From assembly GCF_017573465.1 (NCBI RefSeq), contig NZ_JAGEPF010000035.1, positions 55,704 through 119,703 on the forward strand: DNA of 64,000 nucleotides, in the 5' to 3' direction. Shown here piece after piece: positions 8,717-17,784 of this stretch. The DNA is from Actinomadura violacea. GTDB lineage: Bacteria > Actinomycetota > Actinomycetes > Streptosporangiales > Streptosporangiaceae. The translations under genes were made by a program, and so were the position numbers. The notes beneath the pieces are model-generated. The model saw nothing but the letters and a program-made list of their open reading frames with translations, ran no database searches and was not told the DNA's origin. How positions within the stretch are numbered: position 1 is the first letter of the stretch; every line of letters starts with the position of its first letter.

Positions 8717-8988
8717 AAACGTTCACTGCTCACTCGAATGGGGGCCACGAGCCCTGACGCAGAGAGCGGACCTGCGGTCGGCTGGGGTCACGAACTGCTG
8801 ATCGGATTCTCAATCAGCTTGTCAACCGTGAGGCCACTTGCTGATAGACGCGGCAAGTTCGTAACAGCGGCGGTCACGGATGAGCGCCCGAAGAACATTG
8901 ACGCGGCGTCGGGCGAGGGCGAGTGGGGAGTTTCGCGCCCCGGGCCGCCAGGTCCGCTCGCGTCGGGTGGCGCTGGAGCACCGCGGGC
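8717..8988. other. Gene-free stretch
   Basis: About 270 bases between the RHS relic and the kinase stop codon. No credible frame, hairpin or repeat was seen. Confidence 0.4.
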
Positions 8989-10494
8989 TCAGCAGACCCG
9001 AACCTGGCGGGTTATCTCCTGGTGGACGGGGCTCTGCAGCACCATCCGGTAAGTGTGTGTGCCCGATATATCCCACTGGCTGGTCGTGGAGAAGGTGTAG
9101 TCCGGATCGGCGACGGCGCGCTGCGGATATCCCTCGCCCAGCTGGCCGTCGAAGTAGACACTGAACTGGATCTTCGTGGGGTTCTTGGTGCTGACGATGC
9201 TGTACTCGAAAGGGAACTCGTCGTCCTTGGGGTAGCATCCGACCGCCCCGCCGACCTTGAAGTAGGCGATTTGGGTCGTGGCCCCGCCGGGCTCCGTCGG
9301 TTTCGGAGTGGATCCGTCGCCGGAACCGCCGCCGGGGCCCGGCTCACCGGAGGAGGTCTTGCTGGGGGGCCGGCCCGAGTCGGTGGACGGGGACGGGCTC
9401 CCGGAGCCCTGAGCCGCGGCCGCCGCGCCGGAGCCGGAGCCGGAGCCGGTCGAGCTTTTGGGGTGCTCTGGGGGCTTGGCTCCCGTGGGCTTGGCGCCGT
9501 CCGCGTGCGAGGCACCCGCGCCGTCCGGCCGGGCGAACCAGGCCACCGCGCCCACGAGGACGGCCAGGGCCGCCGCTGCCGCTCCTAGCAGGAGGGCGGG
9601 GCGCCGTCGCGCCGATGCCCGCGGCTCGACGGGACCGGCGGGTATGGGCGACGCCTGGGCCTGCGGGGGCGGCGGAGGTGGCGGCGCGGGGGCCGGTGAG
9701 CGGCCGCCGAGCAGGCTCAGCAGGATCGACTGCATGGACGGGCGCCGGGCCGGGTCCCGGACCAGGCACGCGGCCACGGTCGAGCGCAGCGGGTCGGCCA
9801 GATCACCGAGGTCGGCCTCGTCCTGCAGGATGCGGCGCATGATCGCGGGAAGCGTGTCGGCGCCGAACGGCGGCCGCCCGGTCGCGGCGAACACGATCAC
9901 CGCGCCCCAGGCGAAGACGTCCGCCGCCGGGCCGGCCACCTCCCCGGCGAACTGCTCGGGCGCCATGTACGCGGGGGTGCCGATGATGCCGCTGGTGAGG
10001 GTGAGGGACGCCTCGCTGTCGCGGGCGATGCCGAAGTCGATGACCCGCGGGCCGTCCGGGCCGAGCATGACGTTGGAGGGCTTGAAGTCGCGGTGCACGA
10101 CGCCCGCCTCGTGGATCGCCGCGAGGGCGGTGGCGGTCGCGACGGCGAGCCGCTGCAGCGCCGCGCCGTCCCGGCGTCCGGCCTGCTGGAGGGACGGTCC
10201 CTCGATGTACTCGGTGACGATGTAGGGGCGCGGGCCGTCCAGGGAGGCGTCCAGCACCTGGGCGATACAGAACGGGTCGACCCGGCGGGCGGCGGCGATC
10301 TCCTTGGTGAACCGCGCGCGGATGCGGGGGTCGGCGGCGGTCTCGGCGCGCAGCACCTTCACCGCGACGGGCGTCCCGCCTTCGTCGTACCCGAGGTAGA
10401 CCACGCCCTGGCCGCCACTGCCGAGCCGGCCTGCCAGCCGGTAGGGACCCATGACCGTCGGGTCGTCTGGCACCAGCGGCTCGGCTTCCGGCAT
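8989..10494 (-). CDS. Membrane Ser/Thr protein kinase (Hanks type)
   Basis: About 501 residues from ATG 10494, preferred because CAGGAG sits 9 bases upstream; in-frame ATG 10515 and TTG 10536 are alternatives. The kinase domain (about 17-270) has GSGGQG (25-30), Lys46, HRDFKPSN (134-141), DFG (153-155) and an APEQ activation-loop end. A Pro-rich linker follows, then one transmembrane helix (LLLGAAAAALAVLVGAVAWF) and a Ser/Gly/Pro-rich stalk. A C-terminal extracellular domain of about 90 residues (VGCYPKDDEFPFEYSI...) ends in Cys. No PASTA repeats are present, so it is not PknB-like. The ligand of the outer domain is unknown. Confidence 0.92.
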   Translation of the reverse strand: MPEAEPLVPDDPTVMGPYRLAGRLGSGGQGVVYLGYDEGGTPVAVKVLRAETAADPRIRARFTKEIAAARRVDPFCIAQVLDASLDGPRPYIVTEYIEGPSLQQAGRRDGAALQRLAVATATALAAIHEAGVVHRDFKPSNVMLGPDGPRVIDFGIARDSEASLTLTSGIIGTPAYMAPEQFAGEVAGPAADVFAWGAVIVFAATGRPPFGADTLPAIMRRILQDEADLGDLADPLRSTVAACLVRDPARRPSMQSILLSLLGGRSPAPAPPPPPPPQAQASPIPAGPVEPRASARRRPALLLGAAAAALAVLVGAVAWFARPDGAGASHADGAKPTGAKPPEHPKSSTGSGSGSGAAAAAQGSGSPSPSTDSGRPPSKTSSGEPGPGGGSGDGSTPKPTEPGGATTQIAYFKVGGAVGCYPKDDEFPFEYSIVSTKNPTKIQFSVYFDGQLGEGYPQRAVADPDYTFSTTSQWDISGTHTYRMVLQSPVHQEITRQVRVC

Positions 10495-10641
10495 CGAAGA
10501 TGGCTCCTGGTGCATGGGGGAAAGGTTGTTGGACAACCTTATTGGATTGCCGGTTGCTGATCGCGCCCCGGTCCGGGCAGGTGGAAACCCAAACCGGGAG
10601 ACCGCTGGTCGGCGAGGCCGATCCGAATGCTCCGGTCGAAC

Positions 10642-11001
10642 TCAGCGGTCTTGATCCGGCACGGACTCCGCATCGTCGGCCTCAACCCGGTCGGCGACTG
10701 CGGTGAAACCGTAGGTGATCAAAGCCGGGGCCATCGCCTCCGACAGTTCGGCGCGAGCCAACGCTTTTCGCAGGTCGCTCAACGCGGTCGGCAGGTCATC
10801 CGCTTCGATCTCGTAGATCGCAAGATAGCGATGCTCGGGCTCCTCACCATGCAGCCCGATGTTTGCGATGAACCGCTGGGCCGCGCGGTACCCGGCTACA
10901 CCGAGCACATCGCCCAGGTGCACGTCGTCATACCATGTGTTGAACTCTTCCTCGCGACCCGGCTTCGGGTCGGTGAAGACGAGCAGCACGTGTTTGCTCA
11001 T
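10642..11001 (-). CDS. EthD/DUF4286-like dimeric alpha-beta barrel protein
   Basis: 119 residues with the ferredoxin-like alpha+beta barrel signature of small EthD-like proteins: VLLVFTDPKPGREEEFNTWYDDVHLGDVL and YLAIYEIEADD. Such proteins are usually dimers that assist ring-compound metabolism or act as small monooxygenase/cyclase relatives. It lies beside a relic of a zinc-type dehydrogenase and an amidohydrolase, which fits a catabolic context but does not prove it. Confidence 0.75.
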   Translation of the reverse strand: MSKHVLLVFTDPKPGREEEFNTWYDDVHLGDVLGVAGYRAAQRFIANIGLHGEEPEHRYLAIYEIEADDLPTALSDLRKALARAELSEAMAPALITYGFTAVADRVEADDAESVPDQDR

Positions 11002-11077
11002 GTTCCGTCACCTCTGTATCTGAATTCTTTCCCGTGTCGTCGACCCGGTCCGATACCGGCGTCTCTGATAATGCCTC

Positions 11078-11152
11078 TCAGGCGAAGTCCAATACGATCC
11101 GGCCGCGGACGCCGCCTGCCTCGAGGCGTCGCCTATGCAGATAATCATGTGC
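11078..11152 (-). pseudogene. C-terminal relic of a zinc-binding dehydrogenase/quinone reductase
   Basis: Reverse-strand codons ending at TGA 11078-11080 encode AHDYLHRRRLEAGGVRGRIVLDFA. This resembles the last residues of medium-chain NADPH:quinone reductases (AHxxLExGxVRGRIVL). No upstream part of the enzyme is visible in any frame between here and the amidohydrolase stop, so only the tail remains. The rest of 11153-11316 holds no gene. Confidence 0.4.
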
Positions 11153-11316
11153 TCTGCGGTCGTCACGGCCGCTGTGCGGCAGGCCACGCGGGGGATCGCC
11201 GAGCAGTTGGCCTGTCGGTCTCGGCCGTGGGCCGCGTGCTCTTCGACCCGGCCCCCGCTCTTCGCGGCCGGACTGGACGGCCTGCCGGCGCCCTGAGTAA
11301 GCCCGGATCGGCGGTG

Positions 11317-12921
11317 TCAGCCGAAGAGGTCCTGCTTGACGCCCGCCGCCGAAAAGAGGTGGTCGCGGGATGCCTCGAGTTCGCGGCGCAGCCCGTTCAT
11401 GTCCACGTCGACCAGGCTGCCCTTCCACTTGCGTACCTTGCCGGCGACGATCACCGTCTCGACGTTGGTGCGGTCCATCAGCGAGACGACGGTCCCCGGG
11501 ACGTTGTTGAGCGGGGTCACGTTGAGCGCGGTGGCGTCGAGGAGGACGATGTCGGCCTCCTTGCCGGGCGTGAGCGAGCCGGCCTTGCCGCCGAGCCGGA
11601 GGTGTTCGGCGCCGTTGAGGGTCGCGAAGCGCAGCACGTCGCGGACGGTGAGCAGTTCCGGCGTGCCCTTGGCTGGCGTCGGCCATTGGTTCGGCGGCGT
11701 GAAGTCGCCCTGCTCCAGGATCATCTCGTTGACGAGCATGCGCTGCATGGTCAGCGCGGAACGCATCAGCGTGAACGGATCGGGGGCCATCGTCGTCTCG
11801 ACATCGGAGCTCAGCGAGGGCTGCATGCCGAGTTCCTGCATCTTCAGAATGGGCGGGGTGCCGTGCCGCATGGCCATTTCGATCGGGAAGGCCATCGAGA
11901 CCTGCACGCCGGCGTCTCGGAAACGCTTCCACGCCGTGTCGGACACGCCCGTCATGTGAAAGAAGAGGGTGTCGCTTCCCACCCCGAGGTCCTTTCCGGA
12001 CCCGGCGGTGCCCTTGGCGAACGCGTCGACGACGGGCCGGACGCCCGACCCGGAGACGACGTGCGCGGCGATCTGCAGGCCCAGCTCGCGGCCGGTCTTC
12101 CAGGCCTTGGAGTACAGCTCCTCGTCGGAGCTGTAGAACTCCCCGCCCATAGCCATGCTCACCAGCTGATCGTCGGAGGAGAACCACTGGTGCCTGATAC
12201 GGCGGGCGTCCTCCGGATACCGCGATTCCGCGCGTAGATCGCCTTCGCAGTATTGGAGCACCGACCGCCGCCCGCTGTCGGTGAGCGCCTGGATCGACGC
12301 GTCGGAATGCTGCGGGGAATGGTGGATCTGCGAGGTGTCGAGCACCGTCGTGACACCGGCGTCGAGTTGCGCGAGGCCTGAGAACAACACGTTGATGTGG
12401 ACGTCCTGCGGCCGGTAGACGGGCGCGAACCGCTTCAGGACGTAGTCGGCATAGTTGGGGACGGCGCTCGGCGAGCCCGAATGGTCGTCGAAGAGCACGG
12501 CGTTGGCGAGGGTTCCGCGCAGCGCCGTCTCGAACTGGTGGTGGTGCGTGTCGACGAAGCCGGGCATGACAATCCGCCCGCGCGCGTCGATCACGTCGGC
12601 GCCGGCGGCACGGATGCCGGGCCGTACGTCGACGATCTTCTTGCCCTCGACCAGGACGTCGGCCATCGCGAAGTCGCCGACGCGCGAGTCCATGGACATC
12701 ACCGCGCCGCCGCGGATGATGTAGCGGCGCCCCGGGCGCCCGCTGTCCTTCGGCGGCCGCTCGCCGCCGCCGCGCTCCCCCGCGAGACCCGGCGCCGCGC
12801 CCGGACCGACCGTGAACAGGCCCGCTCCTGCGGCGACCGCCGCGGAGGTCTTCAGGAAGCCGCGCCGCCCGCCTGACGGAGCGACCTCCTCCTGCGATCC
12901 GTCTCCCCATTCTCCGATCAC
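11317..12921 (-). CDS. Tat-exported amidohydrolase (cytosine deaminase/TRZ-ATZ group)
   Basis: 534 residues from GTG 12921, with GGGAGG 6 bases upstream. The N-terminus carries a twin-arginine signal, GGRRGFLKTSAAVAAGAG (RR at 19-20), so the enzyme is exported folded. The metallo-hydrolase fold shows the metal site DTHHH (124-128), later AAHVVSG and SSDVETTMAPD, and a C-terminal GGKAGSLTPGKEADIVLLD. This is the order of the amidohydrolase group acting on ring amines or imides (cytosine deaminase, atrazine chlorohydrolase relatives). It diverges from a MarR gene across a short region with two palindromes, so it is probably repressed by that regulator. Confidence 0.88.
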   Translation of the reverse strand: MIGEWGDGSQEEVAPSGGRRGFLKTSAAVAAGAGLFTVGPGAAPGLAGERGGGERPPKDSGRPGRRYIIRGGAVMSMDSRVGDFAMADVLVEGKKIVDVRPGIRAAGADVIDARGRIVMPGFVDTHHHQFETALRGTLANAVLFDDHSGSPSAVPNYADYVLKRFAPVYRPQDVHINVLFSGLAQLDAGVTTVLDTSQIHHSPQHSDASIQALTDSGRRSVLQYCEGDLRAESRYPEDARRIRHQWFSSDDQLVSMAMGGEFYSSDEELYSKAWKTGRELGLQIAAHVVSGSGVRPVVDAFAKGTAGSGKDLGVGSDTLFFHMTGVSDTAWKRFRDAGVQVSMAFPIEMAMRHGTPPILKMQELGMQPSLSSDVETTMAPDPFTLMRSALTMQRMLVNEMILEQGDFTPPNQWPTPAKGTPELLTVRDVLRFATLNGAEHLRLGGKAGSLTPGKEADIVLLDATALNVTPLNNVPGTVVSLMDRTNVETVIVAGKVRKWKGSLVDVDMNGLRRELEASRDHLFSAAGVKQDLFG

Positions 12922-12938
12922 CGGATGCCTCCCTACTG

Positions 12939-12987
12939 AGTTGATGTGTCACCTCAACGTGGCGCTTCCGAGTTGACTTGTCAACTC
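12939..12987. promoter_or_regulatory. Divergent promoter region with two MarR-type palindromes
   Basis: An 18-bp perfect palindrome, GAGTTGAC-TT-GTCAACTC, spans 12970-12987, just before the MarR start. A degenerate copy (TGAGTTGATGTGTCACCTCA, 7 of 10 half-site pairs) begins about 12938, close to the amidohydrolase start. The paired arrangement between divergent genes is the usual autoregulatory layout of MarR repressors. Confidence 0.65.
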
Positions 12988-13004
12988 ATGGGTACGATGA
13001 CCTC

Positions 13005-13466
13005 ATGGAGCAGCAGGGACTGACCGAACGCGAGCGCCGTGCTTGGCGGACGTCCTTCGAGATGATCGAGCTGCTGCGTGCGCGCATCGAACAGCAACTC
13101 CAGGCCGACAGCGGCCTGTCGAACGCCGACTACACCCTGCTCGCACTGCTGTCCGAGGCGCCCGATGGACGGATGCGCCCCTACGAACTGGGCCGGGCGG
13201 CCAACTGGGAGAAGAGCCGGCTGCACCACCAGCTCACCCGGATGTGCCAACGAGGCCTGACCGGCCGCGAACGGTGCGGCAACCGCGGCGTCGACGTCGT
13301 CATCACCCAGAAGGGCCTCGCCGCGCTCGTGGACGCCGTGCCCGGGCATGCGCGGGAGGTCCGGCGCCTGTTCGTGGACCGCGTCACACCCGAAGAGCTC
13401 GACCTGTTCGCCGGCATCGCCGCCAAGATCCTCGACGGCCTGCGAACCGACCAGCCGCCCCGCTGA
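13005..13466 (+). CDS. MarR family transcriptional regulator
   Basis: 153 residues from ATG 13005; an upstream TTG at 12978 lies inside the palindrome and is less likely. Winged-helix DNA-binding part: YTLLALLSEAPDGRMRPYELGRAANWEKSRLHHQLTRMCQRGLTGRERC, with flanking dimerisation helices. It probably represses itself and the divergent Tat amidohydrolase through the palindromes between them. Cys residues in the wing could be redox sensors, but that is speculation. Confidence 0.9.
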   Translation: MEQQGLTERERRAWRTSFEMIELLRARIEQQLQADSGLSNADYTLLALLSEAPDGRMRPYELGRAANWEKSRLHHQLTRMCQRGLTGRERCGNRGVDVVITQKGLAALVDAVPGHAREVRRLFVDRVTPEELDLFAGIAAKILDGLRTDQPPR

Positions 13467-13507
13467 CCCGCCGCCGCGGGCCGTGTGCACCTTTTTCCCA
13501 AAATGGC

Positions 13508-13521
13508 TGCTTGTGCAAGCA
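13508..13521. promoter_or_regulatory. Redox-regulon palindrome, site 1
   Basis: TGCTTG-TG-CAAGCA, perfect 6-bp arms, 73 bases before the reductase relic at 13594. One of six intergenic sites of the pattern TGNYTG-N2-CARNCA between 13.5 and 20.6 kb. Confidence 0.5.
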
Positions 13522-13593
13522 AAGTGATGATGCCCGCGTGGGCCTGCGGGAGCCACCGGAGCTCCTCATCCCGACGAACGATTGGGCAGCACA

Positions 13594-13957
13594 ATGACGA
13601 CTGCGATCATCGGAGTAGGCACCGGCGGGTCGGTACTGGCCGCGAACCTAGGCGGACCCCGGCGCGCGGTCGGCGTCCGGCCCCCGAGCGTGCACGGCGA
13701 GGGTGCCTCCCTCAGTTCCTGTCGATCGCTGCGCCGGCGGGGCGGTCGTCGTCCGCCTTGCCGGGCGAATGGCGGAAGACCGAGATGTCGGCGCCGAGTT
13801 CCACGGCCGGCGATGGTCGTGGTCATCGCCATGTCCGTGTCCTGGTCACCCGTCAGCGACGTCTACGCGGCGACCGCCCAGGAGCCTCCCGAAATACGTG
13901 AGCAAACGCCGCGCCCTGCTCCGCGAATGCGTGCGGCGCGCCGTGCGGGCGGACTAA
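13594..13957 (+). pseudogene. Relic of an NADPH/F420 Rossmann-fold reductase
   Basis: The ATG at 13594 starts MTTAIIGVGTGGSVLAANLG, the nucleotide-binding beta-alpha-beta start of NADPH-dependent F420 reductase-like proteins (usual motif GxGxxGxxxA). The frame then dissolves into Arg/Pro-rich sequence typical of out-of-frame GC-rich DNA, and no continuous full-length frame exists. A later piece (GGAVVVRLAGRMAEDRDVGAEFHG, near 13730-13800, another frame) may belong to the same gene. Treated as frameshifted and truncated. Confidence 0.5.
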
Positions 13958-13978
13958 CAGCCGAGCGACGGCACCATG

Positions 13979-14983
13979 TCAGGACCCCGAGCGGAACTGG
14001 TCGAGCCGCCTGTGCTGGGCGACGGCCTCCTCGAACGTCGGTGCGGTGCTGGTTCCGTTCGCCAGGTCGTCGGCCACCTGCCGGTAGAGGGCGGCCGGGT
14101 TCCGGGCCGCGACCGGCAGTTCGCTCGCGGGTGGGGCCAGTTCCCGGGTACCGCCGGCGGTGACCAGGGTTCCCCGGAAGGGCGCCATCTGCGGCTGGCG
14201 TAGCGACGGTATGCCGGGGTCCTTCGTTCGCAGTTCGAGCCGTCCGTCCAGGCCCTGTAGGACGATCACCGTCGATCCCTCCGGATCACCGTCCCATGCC
14301 GTCGCTTCCGGCGACCGGGCAGGCGGTGCGGACCAACGAGGCCGTCCCGTCGATCCGGTGATGCTGCCGGTGCCCGAGCGTCCGATGCGCAGGGAGCCGG
14401 CGGCCGCCACCGCACCCGACGGATGTCCTCTCCGCGACCACCTGCTCGACCTGCTCGATCACCTCGTCCCCGGCCTGGAGGCGCCGGAAAGACTGTGCCC
14501 GGCGTCCGGGACGAGCGGACAGACAGCGCCTGCAGTTCACCCAGCGCACCGGACGCGACCAGGTTCCGGGCCTCGCTGATCACCGGATCGCACCGGCCCT
14601 GAAGCACGACGAATCCGCGCACCCCGGCGGAACGGGCGGCTTCGGTGATCTCCTCCGCCTCGGCCGTCGACGCGCCGAGGGGCCGCTCCGACAGGATCGG
14701 CTTGCCGGCAGGCAGTGCGGCCGTGATCAGCTCCCGGTGCCGCGGCACCCGCACCGCGATCACGACCAGATCGACCGATGCGCTTTCCGCCAGTGCGGCG
14801 GGATCGGTGAACCATTCGGCGTCGCCGAGGAGGTCCGCGGCCCGGCCGGGCCGACTCCTGCCGGGTGGTCGCCACCGCGGCGACCCGGAGCCCCGGGGTC
14901 GCCGCGATCGCCTGCACGTGCGCACCGGACGCCCAGCCGCTGTCAGGGCTGGCACCGATGATGCCAACGCCGAATTCGCCCAT
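13979..14983 (-). pseudogene. Gfo/Idh/MocA family oxidoreductase, several frameshifts
   Basis: ATG 14983 with a GGAGGA ribosome site starts MGEFGVGIIGASPDSGWASGAHVQAI, the NAD-binding head of the family. Homologous sequence then jumps frame near 14850 (into LLGDAEWFTDPAALAESASVDLVVIAVRVPRH...KPILSERPLG), again near 14490 (AGDEVIEQVEQVVAERTS) and again near 14410 (WDGDPEGSTVIVLQGLDGRLELR...APTFEEAVAQHRRLDQF, ending at 13979). All parts are in the correct order at roughly normal total length (about 335 codons), so this is a recent pseudogene made by small indels, or a heavily misread stretch. Confidence 0.85.
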
Positions 14984-15087
14984 GTGTCCTCCGAGGATGG
15001 AAATCAAGAAAAGAGAGGCGGCCGGCGCCTGGAAACAGGCGCCGGCGCACCGGCTGCCCTTTCAGACTGGGATAGGAATCGGTCCGG

Positions 15088-15717
15088 TTATTCGCCGATG
15101 TCCGGCCCTGTGCTGCTTCTTGCGCCCGTCGCGCGGGCTCGGAGAAGGTCCGCGACGTCGGTGAGCCCGACTTCGATGCGTCCGTGGACGCGGGGGTTGA
15201 GCAGCGTCGTGCCGTCGAAGTCCCCGGCGGACGCGAAGAACGCGACCGGGATCGTCAACGCCTGGAAGAAGGCGAACAACGGCCGCATGGCGTGCTCCAG
15301 GACCAGCGCGTGGTGGTCGCCTCCGCCCGTCGCGGCCAGCAGGACGGGCTTGTTCGCGAGCGCGTACTGCTCGACGAGGTCGAAGAAGTGCTTGAACATG
15401 CCGGGGTACGATCCGCGGAACACTGGCGCGGCGGCGATGAGCAGATCCGCGTCCTCGGCGAGCCGGATCGCCTCCTCGACCTCCGGCGTGACGTCCTCGC
15501 GCTCGATCGCCCCGGTGAACCCCGCGCCCAGCCGGTACACGTCGACCCGGGACACCTCGATGGGGAGCATGTCCTTCAGGTTGTCGAGGACGACGTCGAC
15601 CAGCCCCATGGTCTTGGACGGCCGGCTGGGGCTGCCGTTGACGACGACTACCCGCAGGCGCGAGGCCGGGATCCGCGTGATCGGGCCGGTGCCGTGGTCT
15701 TGCGCGACGATGGTCAT
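15088..15717 (-). CDS. NADPH-dependent FMN reductase
   Basis: 209-residue flavodoxin-fold reductase of the MsuE/SsuE type: VVVVNGSPSRPSKTMGLVD phosphate-binding loop near residue 24, AAPVFRGSYPGMFKHFFDLVE active region, and LLAATGGGDHHALVLEHAMRPLFAFF. It supplies reduced FMN. Its ATG overlaps the stop of the LLM monooxygenase gene (ATGA), so the two form a two-component flavin monooxygenase system in one operon. By analogy to Msu/Ssu systems it may act on a sulfonate, sulfone or similar small molecule, but the substrate is not visible in sequence. Confidence 0.9.
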   Translation of the reverse strand: MTIVAQDHGTGPITRIPASRLRVVVVNGSPSRPSKTMGLVDVVLDNLKDMLPIEVSRVDVYRLGAGFTGAIEREDVTPEVEEAIRLAEDADLLIAAAPVFRGSYPGMFKHFFDLVEQYALANKPVLLAATGGGDHHALVLEHAMRPLFAFFQALTIPVAFFASAGDFDGTTLLNPRVHGRIEVGLTDVADLLRARATGARSSTGPDIGE

Positions 15718-16775
15718 GCCACGCTCCTCTGGCGCAGAGCGACCTCGCGGCGCACGACCGGCGCGACGTCGGTGGCGAGCAGTTCGATCGCCTCGAGGTG
15801 GTCCTTCTGCGGCACTCCGCCGAAGCCCATCTGGATGATGGCGCGGTCGAGCCCGTACAGCTCGTGGTAGCCGAGCAGCTTGTCGATGATCTCCTGGGGG
15901 CTGCCGACCAGCAGGCCGGCGCGCGGCGAGGACTGCGCGTCGAACGCGGCCCGCGGCATCCGGAAACCGCGGCCGCGCTGGTGGTTGTTGTCCATCATGC
16001 CTTTGGCGAAGTAGGGGTACATGGTGTCCCGGGCGCCCTGGCTGGTGCGTGCGACGAACCCGTGCGCGTTGATGCTGATCGGCAGCGCGCCCGCGTCGTG
16101 CCCGGCCTCCGCCGCCGCCGACCGGTACAGCTCGACGGTCTCCTGGTGCAAGGTCATCGGTCCGAGCAGCAGTGCCAGCGCCATGGGCAGGCCGAGGCGT
16201 CCGGTGCTGACAGCCGAGGCGGGCGATCCGCCGACGCCGACCCAGATCGGGATCGTGCCGCCGTCGGCGCGGGGCGCGATGTCGGCCTCGACCAGCGGGG
16301 CGCGGAACCGGCCCTGCCAGGTCAGCGGGTTCTGGCCGCGGATCTTCAGCAGCAGGTCGAGCTTCTCGCGGAACAGCTCGGCGTAGTCCTTCAGGTCGTA
16401 CCCGAACAGCGGGAAGGACTCGGTGTAGGAGCCGCGGCCGGCGATGATCTCGGCGCGGCCGGCCGACAGCAGGTCGATCGTGGCGAACTGCTCCCAGACG
16501 CGCACGGGGTCCTCCGAGCCGAGGACGGTGACCGAGCTCGTCAGCCTGATCTTCTTCGTCTTCTCCGCCGCGGCGGCCAGCAGGATGGCCGGCGCGGATC
16601 CGACGAAGTCGGTGCGGTGGTGCTCGCCGACGCCGAAGACGTCCAGCCCCGCCTGGTCGGCGACCTGCGCCTGCTCGATCGTCTCGCGGACGCGCCGCCG
16701 CGGGGACGGCGGTGCCCCCGTGGCCTGGTCGTCGGTGAGCTCTCCGAACGTCATGATGCCGATCTCGAAAGGCAT
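15714..16775 (-). CDS. LLM-class flavin-dependent monooxygenase
   Basis: 353 residues with the bacterial-luciferase-like TIM barrel: GLDVFGVGEHHRTDFVGSAPAILLAAAAEKT, TSSVTVLGSEDPVRVWEQFATIDLLSAGRAEIIAGRGSYTESFPLFG, IPIWVGVGGSPAS and LLVGSPQEIIDKLL. It uses FMNH2 and O2; the adjoining coupled reductase gene is its likely partner. A TGTCTG-CA-CAAGCA palindrome lies 49-62 bases upstream of the start, so expression is probably controlled with the azoreductase gene. Confidence 0.92.
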   Translation of the reverse strand: MPFEIGIMTFGELTDDQATGAPPSPRRRVRETIEQAQVADQAGLDVFGVGEHHRTDFVGSAPAILLAAAAEKTKKIRLTSSVTVLGSEDPVRVWEQFATIDLLSAGRAEIIAGRGSYTESFPLFGYDLKDYAELFREKLDLLLKIRGQNPLTWQGRFRAPLVEADIAPRADGGTIPIWVGVGGSPASAVSTGRLGLPMALALLLGPMTLHQETVELYRSAAAEAGHDAGALPISINAHGFVARTSQGARDTMYPYFAKGMMDNNHQRGRGFRMPRAAFDAQSSPRAGLLVGSPQEIIDKLLGYHELYGLDRAIIQMGFGGVPQKDHLEAIELLATDVAPVVRREVALRQRSVA

Positions 16776-16823
16776 TCCCTCATCCCTTCTTCGGATCCGC
16801 GACTCCGCGCACGCCGTTCAACC

Positions 16824-16837
16824 TGTCTGCACAAGCA
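16824..16837. promoter_or_regulatory. Redox-regulon palindrome, site 2 (LLM operon)
   Basis: TGTCTG-CA-CAAGCA inside a longer ACCTG...CAGGT inverted repeat (16821-16840), upstream of the monooxygenase/FMN reductase operon. Confidence 0.6.
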
Positions 16838-17053
16838 GGTTGCTGGAGACGGCACGCTTCCGGCGGGCGCGGACGTCGCGCACATGGGTATTGAGTTGGA
16901 CTCTTGGGGACCTCAAGCGGCCCGGCAGTGATTCGTTGACCGCTCCGGCCAACCTCCACCGGCCCGCGGTGACGGTGGATGCCCCGGGGATCCACCGTCA
17001 CCTCGCCTCAGGGCGCCGGTGTCGAAACCGGGCGTCGTTCCCCCTCGCTCCGG

Positions 17054-17701
17054 TCAGACGCCGGTCATCGCCGGAGGCCAGAGCTTGTCGATGGCGGCCT
17101 CGGCCTGGCGGCGGCTCTCTTCGGCCAGCGGGATGAGGCTCGACATCGCGGGGTTGTGTTGAGCGAGCGTGAGTTCGGTGGTGATGAACCGCGGCTCCAG
17201 TCCCGTCAGGGAGAGACCGTGCGGCAGCCAGGCGGTCGCGTGGTCCCAGCCCTGCTTCGGGGCGCCCTCGCCGTAGCCGCCGCCCCGCGAGGCGATCGCG
17301 ATGAAGTCGCGGCCGCTCAGCAGGCCCTTCATGCTCTCCGGGCGGTAGGACAGGCCGGGCGCGATGAGATGGTCGACCCACGCCTTCACGGAACTGGGGA
17401 CGCCGTAGTTGTACAGCGGCAGCCCCAGCAGGATCGTGTCGGCGGCGGCGACCTCGCCGACGAGTTCCTCGGTCAGGGCCCAGGACGCGGCCTGCGCCTC
17501 GGTGTGCTGCTCGCGCGGCACGAGCCTGCTGATTCCGCCGACACTGTCGAGATGGGGGACCGGGTCGGCGCCGAGGTCGCGGTAGACGACGGTGCCGTCC
17601 GGGTGGGCCGCGCGCCAGACGCCCGCGGCGCGGGCGGTGAGCCGCCGGCTGACCGAGCCGTCGCCTTGGACGCTGGAGTCGATGTGGAGTAGCCGTGCCA
17701 T
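17054..17701 (-). CDS. azoR: FMN-dependent NADH-azoreductase
   Basis: 215-residue flavodoxin-fold enzyme of the AzoR/NQO family: LLHIDSSVQGDGSVSRRLTARA head, LPLYNYGVPSSVKAWVDHLIAPGLSYR flavin/dimer region and FIAIASRGGGYGEG. It reduces azo dyes and quinones with NAD(P)H and FMN and is usually a detoxification enzyme. A TGTCTG-CA-CAGATA site lies 30-43 bases upstream of its start. It stands alone between the LLM operon and a truncated SDR gene. Confidence 0.92.
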   Translation of the reverse strand: MARLLHIDSSVQGDGSVSRRLTARAAGVWRAAHPDGTVVYRDLGADPVPHLDSVGGISRLVPREQHTEAQAASWALTEELVGEVAAADTILLGLPLYNYGVPSSVKAWVDHLIAPGLSYRPESMKGLLSGRDFIAIASRGGGYGEGAPKQGWDHATAWLPHGLSLTGLEPRFITTELTLAQHNPAMSSLIPLAEESRRQAEAAIDKLWPPAMTGV

Positions 17702-17730
17702 GGTCAGATCCCCTTAGGCGTGAATTTAAT

Positions 17731-17744
17731 TGTCTGCACAGATA
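17731..17744. promoter_or_regulatory. Redox-regulon palindrome, site 3 (azoR)
   Basis: TGTCTG-CA-CAGATA, one mismatch between half-sites, in the AT-rich promoter region of azoR. Confidence 0.6.
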
Positions 17745-17784
17745 ACTATCTGGACATGGTGATGGACAGGCCCTCAGTGCGGTG

